A stretch of 47,587 nt of DNA from Streptomyces durocortorensis. GTDB lineage: Bacteria > Actinomycetota > Actinomycetes > Streptomycetales > Streptomycetaceae. The translations under genes were made by a program, and so were the position numbers. Positions 19,967 through 28,200 of this stretch are shown piece by piece (the stretch's first letter is position 1; every line of letters begins with the position of its first letter). The DNA lies in NCBI RefSeq assembly GCF_016901035.1, contig NZ_JAFEUF010000016.1:18358-65944 (forward strand). Reading direction: 5' to 3'. Under the pieces are notes generated by a model, which saw only the letters and a list, made by a program, of their open reading frames with translations, did no database searches and had not been told where the DNA came from.

Positions 19967-20196
19967 GGTCGCCTCCGTCTGCAGTTGTCGTATGACCCGG
20001 TCGTCGCGCCTGACCCGCCCGGGCCCACGAGAGTAGGGGGGAGCACCGGGCGCGGCAAGAGCGTCCCGGCCCCTCGGGCGGTCACCACGACGGGGTTCGG
20101 CCACTTCCGCGCAGGCAGCCTTCCTCGCCCGGCGGCGCTGTGGCAAGGTAGCCCAACTGGACGGATGAGCAGGTGAGTTGACGCCCCCTTCGGTGG

Positions 20197-20961
20197 GTGC
20201 GACCACCTCCGGGCGGGGGAGGGGCCATCGAGGGGGACGCGGACGGAGCGACGGACGGCGGCCTGCCGCTCCCGGACACCCAGCGCAGGGTGCGCCGCAG
20301 CCCGCTGCTCTTCACCGCCCCGCTGGTGCTGCTCGCGGCCCTGGTGCTGATCCTGCTGTGGGAGGCCGTGCGGGCCAATGTCTCGCCCGGCGCCCGGGAC
20401 GACTGGCCCTGGCGGCTGCAACTGCTGGACATGGAGGCGCTCGGCAGCCTGCTGGCCGTGGCGGCGGGCGCCGTCCTGGCGAGGGCGCAGTACGCCCGTA
20501 CGGTCCGGCCCTACCTCGGCTACCGGGGCTCCTGGCGCAGAGGACTGCTCACCGAGGGAGAACCCGCCTGGCGGGTGGGGATACTGAACTGCGGTCAGCA
20601 CATCGCCGTGGTCGAGAGCTGGGAGTGCCACGTCGTGCTGCGCGGCGGGCCGGAAGAGGCGGCGCAGCCCTGGGTCGCCGTCCCGGACGTCGTGGCCACC
20701 CTGACGGCGGGCGGACTCACGGTGGGGCAGGACTACCAGCTCATCGCCTTCGGAACGGGCTTTCCGCTGGTCGGCACCGGGAACTACGACACCGTGCCGG
20801 TGGGGATCTTCTCGCAGCGGTGCGTCGAGAAGGTCGAGTCGCTCCACATCCGGGTCCGGGTCACGGATGTCGTGGGCGACGGTTACGAACGCGTCCTGGA
20901 CTGCATGCGCGGCGCCCGCGCCGCATACAACGTCCCCGGCGCGGAACCGGTGAACGAGTGA
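20197..20961 (+). CDS. Unrecognised membrane protein beside the SLATT gene
   Basis: No family recognised. The 254-residue product has an acidic, Gly-rich N-terminus, two hydrophobic helices (about residues 37-56 and 83-97) and a ~150-residue soluble domain beginning at VRPYLGYRGSW, rich in beta-type sequence. This architecture puts a sensor-like domain next to the membrane. The GTG start is the first in frame but has no clear ribosome site; a GTG at 20290 would remove the first 31 residues. It is divergent from the SLATT gene and upstream of fxsA, so it may belong to either module. Confidence 0.55.
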   Translation: MRPPPGGGGAIEGDADGATDGGLPLPDTQRRVRRSPLLFTAPLVLLAALVLILLWEAVRANVSPGARDDWPWRLQLLDMEALGSLLAVAAGAVLARAQYARTVRPYLGYRGSWRRGLLTEGEPAWRVGILNCGQHIAVVESWECHVVLRGGPEEAAQPWVAVPDVVATLTAGGLTVGQDYQLIAFGTGFPLVGTGNYDTVPVGIFSQRCVEKVESLHIRVRVTDVVGDGYERVLDCMRGARAAYNVPGAEPVNE

Positions 20962-21286
20962 ACGGCCGACCCCGCCGAGGCGTTCCGACGCGTGCGGCCG
21001 AGGTCCCGGCGAGCCCTTCACGACGGGCGCGCCCGGCACGGGTGTGGGCGGCTCCGAAACTGCCGGAAAGCCTCCCACCTGCGAGAGCCGGCGGCGGGAA
21101 GGCCGGATTTCCGGACCGCGCGTCCCGCGACGGGTTCCTGGCTCACCCGGGCAGCCCCGCAGAAGGCGTGTTTCGTCTTTCGAAACACTGGAGTGAAGGC
21201 GCCTCCGCCGGCATGTGGAGGGGCCTCGGCGGTAGTAAAGTGCGCGTGCCGGGCCGTGTGATGACACGGAATCCGGAAGCGTTTCA
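20962..21286. promoter_or_regulatory. fxsA upstream region with GTGTTTCG hairpin/operator
   Basis: This 325-bp gap has no convincing gene. GTGTTTCG (21168-21175) and CGAAACAC (21181-21188) are perfect inverse copies around a TCTTT loop. They stand out because they are AT-richer than the surroundings. TAGTAA at 21233-21238 is a possible -10 element. Start of fxsA is at 21287 with GGAAG 7 nt upstream. The inverted repeat is a good candidate operator for the fxs operon. Confidence 0.4.
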
Positions 21287-21493
21287 ATGTCCGGAAACAG
21301 ACCCCTTCAGGATCCCCCTAGGACGGCCGTGAAGACCTACGGAACCACCCCCGCCTTCGCCTCTGCGAAGACCCGCGCAACCCTCGCGGCGACCGACGTC
21401 CGCAGCGCCGAGGCCGCCAGGAAGCTCAGCCGTGCAATCGGTGCGACAACGGGCCGGTCCACCCGGATTTCCACTTTCAGTTCTGCTCTCTGA
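21287..21493 (+). CDS. fxsA: FxSxx-COOH precursor peptide FxsA
   Basis: Small precursor peptide of 68 residues ending in STFSSAL, which fits the terminal F-x-S-x-x-COOH signature of the family (TIGR04268). In this family the radical SAM enzyme FxsB encoded next door acts on the terminal motif; FxsB-type enzymes are cyclophane-forming and would crosslink the Phe ring to the third residue. The rest of the peptide is a basic, Ala/Thr-rich leader. The gene is followed after 30 nt by fxsB. The stop codon lies inside a small inverted repeat (CTGCTC-TCT-GAGCAG, 21484-21498) that may tune the ratio of peptide to enzyme. Confidence 0.85.
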   Translation: MSGNRPLQDPPRTAVKTYGTTPAFASAKTRATLAATDVRSAEAARKLSRAIGATTGRSTRISTFSSAL

Positions 21494-21523
21494 GCAGTCG
21501 TCAGGAGTGGCTAGAATGGCGGA

Positions 21524-23779
21524 ATGACAGGACCCCTGGTCCCCTTCCGTGAATTCGTTCTCAAAGTGCACAGCAGGTGCGATCTCGCCTGCGACCACTG
21601 TTATGTCTACGAACATGCAGATCAGAGCTGGCTGACCCGCCCGAAGACCATCTCTGACGAGGCAATTTCCTGGACTGCCCGGCGCCTGGCCGAGCATGCG
21701 ACGACACATGCGCTTCCCTCCGTCACAGTGATCCTGCACGGCGGGGAACCGCTCCTGGCGGGGCCCGCGCGACTGCGACGGGTCTGCGAGGAGCTCGGCT
21801 CGGCCCTGCACGGCATCGCTGAGCTGGACCTCAGGATCCACACCAACGGCGTCCAGCTCAGCCCCCGATACCTCGACCTCTTCGACGAGTTCCACGTCCG
21901 GGTCGGGATCTCGCTCGACGGCGACCGCGCCGCCAACGACCGCCACCGCCGGTTCGCCAACGGACGCAGCAGCCATCCGATGGTGATGCGAGCGGTCGAA
22001 CTGCTCCGCGAGGAGCGCTACCGCCACCTGGACCTCGGCCTGCTGTGCACGGTCGACATCCACAACGACCCGGTGGCCGTGCACGACGCCCTCGCCGCCC
22101 TCGAACCCCCGCTCGTCGACTTCCTGCTGCCGCACGCCACCTGGGACGACCCGCCGCCACGGCCGGACGGATCGCCCACCGCCTACGCCGACTGGCTCCT
22201 GACAGTCTTCGACCGCTGGACGGAGCAGGGCCGCCCCATGCCCGTCCGGATGTTCGCCTCGGTGCTCTCCAGCCTGAGCGGCGGCCCCAGCCTCACCGAG
22301 TCCCTCGGCCTCGCCCCCACCGACCTCGTCGTCATCGAGACCGACGGCAAGCTGGAGCAGGTCGACTCGCTCAAGAGCGCCTACGAGGGCGCCGCCGCCA
22401 CCGGGTTCGACGTCTTCCGCAACACCTTCGACGAGGTCGCGGCCCACCCCGGCGTCCGGGCGCGGCAGCTCGGTCTGGCCGGGGTCAGCGAGACCTGCCG
22501 CCGCTGCCCGGTCGTGCGCTCGTGCGGCGGCGGGCTCTACACCCACCGGTACCGCTCCGACAACGGCCCCGAAAGCCCTTCGGGCGGCGGCTTCGACAAC
22601 CCGTCGGTCTACTGCGCCGACCTGGCCGCCCTGATCCGCGGCATCGAGGAACGTACCGCCGCCGCGATCGAGTCGCCCGCCGTCCGGTCGCCGGACGAGC
22701 TGCTCGCCGCCCAGCTGGACCTGACCCGGACCCTCCTCGCGGCTCTCCACGACACCCTCGACGGGCGGGGCGGAGCGCTCTGGGACGATGCCTGGCGGCT
22801 CGCGGCGACGGTCGAGGCGGACACCGCGGGTGCCGATGCGCTCGACGCCGTCCTCGCGCACCCCTACACCCGGACCTGGCTGGTCGACGCCCTGGAGGAC
22901 GCCGAGGCGGGCCGAGGACCGACCGGGCCCGCCGCCGAGCGGCTCGCCGCGACCGTGGCCGCCGCCGCCGTCCGGGCCGGACTCGACGACCTGCCCGTGC
23001 CCGTGGCGTACCGGGACGCAGGCCTGCACCTGCCCACCCTCGGCACCGTGCTCATCGGCGGCCCGGAGGAGCGTGGAGCGGCAGTGGTACGGGCCGTCGG
23101 CGGCGGATTCGTCGTACGCCAGGAGGCCGCGCCCGGTACGGAGCTGCGCATCGCCCCCGACGAGCCCGAAGGCCCGCACTGGCTGCCCGTACACGTGCTG
23201 CGCCGCGCGCCGGCCCCCGTACTCCTGCTGGACGACCTGGACCCCTTCCGCGACTGGTTCGACGCTCCCGCGACCGACCGCCTCGAAGCGGAGGAGGCAG
23301 ACGCCTGGGCGGACGGGGTCGCCGAGGCCTGGTCGCTGCTGGCCGACGCCGTTCCCGGCCAGGCGGCCGAGGCGGCCCGGACGCTCACCACGCTGACCCC
23401 GCTGTTCGCCGGGGAGGCCGAGCCGGGGCGGCACGGCCTCGGCGCACTCGGCGTCGGGCCGGTGGTGGGCGCGAAGGAGCTGGCCTTCTGCCTGCTCAGC
23501 GGATTCCGCCGGGCGAAACTGCGGGCGCTCGCCGAAGTGACGGATCTTTACGCCCTGGACGGTACCTGGGAACATCGAACGCCCTGGGGGAGCGAACCCG
23601 TGACGTTCTCCCGACTGCTGGCCGTGACATTCGAACGGGCGGGGCTCGGGCTTTACGATCCGCACTACCTCACGGGTGTTCCGGAAGCGCTCGACATGAT
23701 CGAAAACGCGGCGGAGGTGACGGTCGACGGCAAACAGCTGATCGCCGCTGTCCGCAAGGAGATCGCCGTCCGGTCATGA
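21524..23779 (+). CDS. fxsB: FxsB radical SAM/SPASM peptide maturase
   Basis: Cytoplasmic radical SAM enzyme of 751 residues. The [4Fe-4S] motif is C19xxxC23xxC26 (CDLACDHC). A SPASM-type auxiliary cluster region contains Cys325, Cys328, Cys334 and Cys364 (CRRCPVVRSCGGG, then SVYC). The last ~350 residues resemble the HEXXH-type domain often fused to or encoded beside such maturases, but the expected HExxH is KELAF at residues 651-655, so a metal-binding site is lost. The enzyme should install a crosslink in the FxS motif of FxsA. Start ATG at 21524; a mini-ORF ATG GCG GAA TGA overlaps just ahead and may couple translation. Confidence 0.9.
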   Translation: MTGPLVPFREFVLKVHSRCDLACDHCYVYEHADQSWLTRPKTISDEAISWTARRLAEHATTHALPSVTVILHGGEPLLAGPARLRRVCEELGSALHGIAELDLRIHTNGVQLSPRYLDLFDEFHVRVGISLDGDRAANDRHRRFANGRSSHPMVMRAVELLREERYRHLDLGLLCTVDIHNDPVAVHDALAALEPPLVDFLLPHATWDDPPPRPDGSPTAYADWLLTVFDRWTEQGRPMPVRMFASVLSSLSGGPSLTESLGLAPTDLVVIETDGKLEQVDSLKSAYEGAAATGFDVFRNTFDEVAAHPGVRARQLGLAGVSETCRRCPVVRSCGGGLYTHRYRSDNGPESPSGGGFDNPSVYCADLAALIRGIEERTAAAIESPAVRSPDELLAAQLDLTRTLLAALHDTLDGRGGALWDDAWRLAATVEADTAGADALDAVLAHPYTRTWLVDALEDAEAGRGPTGPAAERLAATVAAAAVRAGLDDLPVPVAYRDAGLHLPTLGTVLIGGPEERGAAVVRAVGGGFVVRQEAAPGTELRIAPDEPEGPHWLPVHVLRRAPAPVLLLDDLDPFRDWFDAPATDRLEAEEADAWADGVAEAWSLLADAVPGQAAEAARTLTTLTPLFAGEAEPGRHGLGALGVGPVVGAKELAFCLLSGFRRAKLRALAEVTDLYALDGTWEHRTPWGSEPVTFSRLLAVTFERAGLGLYDPHYLTGVPEALDMIENAAEVTVDGKQLIAAVRKEIAVRS

Positions 23780-23926
23780 ATCGAACGTCGCGGCGTCTGA
23801 CCGGAAAGTGACGTTCGAATGACCGAACGGCAGGGGGGTGGAAAGCAGTCCGTTCCGGAATGATGAGTTCGCTTGCACTCCCTTCCTCCTTCCGGGATGC
23901 GAGTGCTCACACAGGACGGGGGTCGT
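23780..23926. promoter_or_regulatory. fxsB-fxsC spacer with TCGAACGTC inverted repeat
   Basis: This 147-nt spacer holds TCGAACGTC (23781-23789) and its exact inverse GACGTTCGA (23810-23818), followed by another CGAACG (23825-23830). A hairpin with a 20-nt loop or overlapping operator half-sites are both possible. It may be an internal terminator/attenuator separating the peptide-maturase pair from fxsC-fxsT, or a second promoter region. Confidence 0.4.
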
Positions 23927-25237
23927 GTGCACGCATCGACGCAACAGCGAGCGGTGGGCCATCGGCCGTATTTCTTTCTGAGTTATGCCCACACACCGGG
24001 GTACGGCGCCGGTACGGACCCCGACATGTGGGTCGAACGGCTTTTCCAGGACCTCTGCGGCCATGTGATGGCCATGACCGACTTACCCGCCGGCGCGCCC
24101 GCGGGCTTCATGGACCGGGAGATACGCTCCGGCGAGGGCTGGTCGGAACGGCTCGGTGACGTCCTCGCCACCTGCCGGGTCTTCGTCCCGCTGTTCTCGC
24201 CGCGTTACTTCGCCAGCGAGATGTGCGGCAAGGAGTGGTACGCCTTCGAACAGCGGGCCATCCACCACCGGGCCCGCTCCAACCAGCCGGCCGAGGCCAT
24301 CGTCCCGGCCCTCTGGGTGCCGGTCCCGCCCAGTCAACTCCCGGGATCCGCCGAGCGGTTGCAGTTCAACCACCGTGACTTCGGGGAACGGTACGTCAGC
24401 GACGGCCTCTACGGTCTGATCAAGCTCAGACTCTTCGCCGAGGAGTACGAACGGGCCGTCTACGAACTGGCCAAACGCATCGTCAGCGTCGCCGACTCGG
24501 TCCGCATCGACACCGGCCGGCCCGTCGACTACCGCCTGGCCCCCAGCGCCTTCGGCTCCCCCAGCAGCGGGGTCGGCGCGCCCCGGCCGATGCAGATCAC
24601 CATCGCGGCACCCACCCGCCACGATCTGCCCGAGGGCCGCAACAGCGACCACTACGGTGACCACCCGCAGGACTGGAACCCGTACTATCCCGCCTCCGCC
24701 CGGCCGCTGGCCTATGTCGCCGAGGAACTGGTCCGCTCCCTCAACTACCAGGCCGTCATCACCTCGTTCGACGAGGACCGGCACGACGGCAAGGCCCCGC
24801 CCAGCACCCCCGAGATCCTGCTCGTCGACCGCTGGGCCCTGCGGGACGAGGACCACCGCCGCAGGCTCGCCGCCTTCGACGCGGAGAACCGGCCCTGGGT
24901 GACCATGGTCGTGCCCTGGAGCCGCGACGACCACCAGAGCAGGGCGGCGGAGAGCGAGCTCACCGAGAAGCTCGAAGCCACCATGCCGATCAAGATGGGG
25001 CAGGGCCGGGCCCTCTGCCGGGCCGCCGCGAAGGGAGTGCCCACCATGGAGGCGTTCGGCCAGCTCCTGCCCCAGGTGGTCGAGGTGGCCGCCCAGCAGT
25101 ACCTGAAACACGCGAAGGCCTACCCTCCCGGATCCGGCGGCGGATCCGGCGAGCGGACCCGGCTCACCGGCCCCATGGGCAACACGAGCTACATACCCGA
25201 CCCGCACGACCCTGCGACGGAAGCGGAGGACCTATGA
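23927..25237 (+). CDS. fxsC: FxsC: TIR-like domain protein of the FxSxx-COOH system
   Basis: Cytoplasmic 436-residue protein. The N-terminal TIR-like domain begins RPYFFLSYAH (about residues 13-22) and includes WSERLGDVLATCRVFVPLFSPRYFASEMCGKEW, a TIR-type segment with a conserved Glu (span given as a landmark, residues ~80-112). The C-terminal half contains a second alpha/beta region with EILLVDRWALRDEDHRRRL and ends Gly/Ser-rich. It matches FxsC (TIGR04276). A TTA leucine codon at 24083-24085 makes it bldA dependent. I favour the GTG at 23927; ATG at 23897 or 23873 would add 10 or 18 residues without better ribosome sites. The stop overlaps the fxsT ATG (ATGA). Confidence 0.85.
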   Translation: MHASTQQRAVGHRPYFFLSYAHTPGYGAGTDPDMWVERLFQDLCGHVMAMTDLPAGAPAGFMDREIRSGEGWSERLGDVLATCRVFVPLFSPRYFASEMCGKEWYAFEQRAIHHRARSNQPAEAIVPALWVPVPPSQLPGSAERLQFNHRDFGERYVSDGLYGLIKLRLFAEEYERAVYELAKRIVSVADSVRIDTGRPVDYRLAPSAFGSPSSGVGAPRPMQITIAAPTRHDLPEGRNSDHYGDHPQDWNPYYPASARPLAYVAEELVRSLNYQAVITSFDEDRHDGKAPPSTPEILLVDRWALRDEDHRRRLAAFDAENRPWVTMVVPWSRDDHQSRAAESELTEKLEATMPIKMGQGRALCRAAAKGVPTMEAFGQLLPQVVEVAAQQYLKHAKAYPPGSGGGSGERTRLTGPMGNTSYIPDPHDPATEAEDL

Positions 25238-28200
25238 GTGCCGGTCGTGACGGGCGCATCGTCACCTTCTACTCGTACAAGGGCGGTACCGGGCGCACCA
25301 TGGCGCTCGCCAACACCGCCTGGATCCTCGCGGCCAACGGCAAGCGGGTGCTGGCCGTCGACTGGGACCTGGAGGCCCCCGGACTCCACCGGTTCTTCCA
25401 CCCCTTCCTCGACCCGGCCACCCTCGGCGCCACCACCGGCGTGATCGACCTGATCACCGAGTACGCCTGGGCCGCGACCAGCCCCGCCCAGCGCGCCGAG
25501 GACTGGCACCGCGACTACGCCCGCATCCAGCCGCACGCCGTGTCGCTGACCCCGGAGTCGCTCGGCTGGGAGTTCCCGCAGGGCGGCACGCTCGACTTCG
25601 TCTCCGCCGGGCGGCAGAACCGCGAGTACAGCGCCACCGTCTCCACCTTCGACTGGGACAACTTCTACGACCGATTCGGCGGCGGCCACTTCTTCGACGC
25701 GCTGCGCGACGACATGAAGGCCAACTACGACTACGTCCTCATCGACAGCCGCACCGGCCTCAGCGACATCGCCGACATCTGCACCGTCCACCTCCCGGAC
25801 GTCCTCGTCGACTGCTTCACCCTCAGCGACCAGTCCATCGACGGCGCGGCCTCCGTCGCCCGCCAGATCGCCGAGCGCAACACCGGCCGACCCATCTCCA
25901 TCTACCCCGTCCCCATGCGCATCGACGAGGGCGAGAAGGAGAAGGCGGACGCCGGACGGGCCCTGGCCCGGCTCAAGTTCGACCGGCTGCCGCGCGACCT
26001 GTCCGGCGACGAACTCACCGCCTACTGGGGCGCGGTGGAGATCCCCTACCGCCCCTACTACGCCTACGAGGAGACGCTGGCCACCTTCGGCGACGAGGCC
26101 GGGCTCACCAACTCGCTGCTCTCCGCCTTCGAACGGCTCACCGCGGTCATCACCGGCCGCGAGATCACCTCGATGCCTCCGATCGGCGAAGAGGTACGCC
26201 TGCGGATCCGCGATGCCTTCACCCGGCGCAGGCCCGCCCTGCCCGCCGACCTCCACCTCAGCTATGTGGCGGAGAACCGGATGTGGGCCGACTGGCTGGA
26301 GTCGATCCTCACCCGGGCCGGCTTCCGGGTCGTCCCGCGCGACGTCTCCGCCGAACGCCCGCCGGAGGAGGCGGCCGAAACCGCCCCGGAGAACGCGGCC
26401 CGCACCGTGGTCCTGCTCTCCAGCGCCTACCTCAAGTCCCAGCGCGCGGTCGAGCTGTGGGAACGGACCGCCGCCGAGGCCATCGGCAGCGGCCGCCGCC
26501 GACTGGTCCCGCTGCGCGTCGGGGACGTACGCCTGTCGTCCCCGTACATCGACCGCAACCCGGTCGACCTCTTCCGGCTGGACGAGGTGCACGCCACCAC
26601 CGCCGTGATGCGGGCCCTGGACCGCCCGGTGCAGGTGACCGACGGGGTCTCACCCGGGCCCCGCTTCCCCGGCACCGTGCCGAGGATCTGGAACGCGCCG
26701 CCCCGCAACCCCGGCTTCACCGGCCGCTCGCTCGTCCTGGAGCGGATGCGCGACCAGCTCGGCGGCGGCCTCGCCGTCGTCCTCCCGCAGCCGCAGACCC
26801 TGTACGGACTCGGCGGCGTCGGCAAGACCCAGGTCGCCCTGGAGTACGTGCACCGCTTCATGGCCGACTACGACCTGGTGTGGTGGATATCGTCCGAGCA
26901 GCCCGACGACGTGGTCGCCTCGCTCGCCGAACTCGCCGTACGGCTCGGCGCCCAGGGCGGCGACGACATGGCGGCCGCCTCCCAGGAGGCCGTCGACCTG
27001 CTGCGGCGCGGGGTGCCCTCCGACCGCTGGCTGCTGGTCTTCGACAACGCGGACGACCCCGAGCAGCTGCGCCGCTACTTCCCGCAAGGAGGCTCCGGCC
27101 ACATCCTGGTGACCTCCCGCAACCAGAGCTGGTCCCAGCACGGGGACGCGCTGCCGGTGGACGTCTTCCTGCGCGAGGAGTCCATCGAGCACCTCCAGCG
27201 CCGTGCCCCGGGGCTCAGCGACGAGGACGCCGCCCAGGTGGCCACGGCGGTGGGAGACCTGCCGCTGGCCGTGGAGCAGGCGGCCGCCTGGATCGCGGAG
27301 ACCGCCACCCCCATCGACGCCTACCTCGAACAGCTCGCCCAGCAGGCGCCCCAGGTGCTCGCGCTCAACCAGCCGGTCGGCTACCCGGAACCGGTCGCGG
27401 CGACCTGGAACATCTCCATCGCCCGGCTCAAGGAGCGCTCGCCCGCCGCGGTACGGCTGCTCCAGCTCTGCGCCTTCTTCGCCCCGGAGCCGATCTCCGC
27501 GAACCTCCTCTACAGCAAGGAGATGATCGACGCGCTGAAGCCGTACGACTCCTCGCTCCAGGAGAAGCTGGTGCTGGGCCGGGTCATCCGGGAGATCGGC
27601 CGCTTCGCCCTGGCCAAGGTCGACCAGGTCTCCAACTCGATCCAGGTGCACCGCCTCGTCCAGGCGGTGATCAAGGCGCAGCTCAGCGAGGAGGAGCAGC
27701 GCGAGGCCCGGCACGTCGTCCACCGCATCCTCGCCGGGGCCCGGCCCGACGACGACGAGCCGATAGACAACCCGGAGACCTGGCCGCGCTTCGCCACGAT
27801 CTGGCCGCACCTCGGCCCGTCCGACGCCCGCAACTGCACGGAGCCGGAGACCCGCAGGCTGCTGATCGACCGGGTCCGCTACCTCTGGAAGCGCGGCGAC
27901 GTCAGGACCGCGGGAGCGCTGGGCGACGAACTGCGGGACATCTGGCGGGAGAAGCTGGGCGTCAGCGATCTGCAGTACCTCTACCTCTGCTTCCACCTCT
28001 CCAACATCCTGCGCACCCGCGGGCGTTACGTGGAGGCGAAGGAACTGGACGAGATCACGCTGGAACGACAGCGGGCGGTGCTGGGGCCCGAGCATCCGCA
28101 CACGTACATGACCACCAGCAGCCTGGCCATCGACCTCGGTCTGCTCGGGGACTACGGCCGGGCGATCGAGATGGCGACCGAGGCGCACGAGGGCTTCGGG

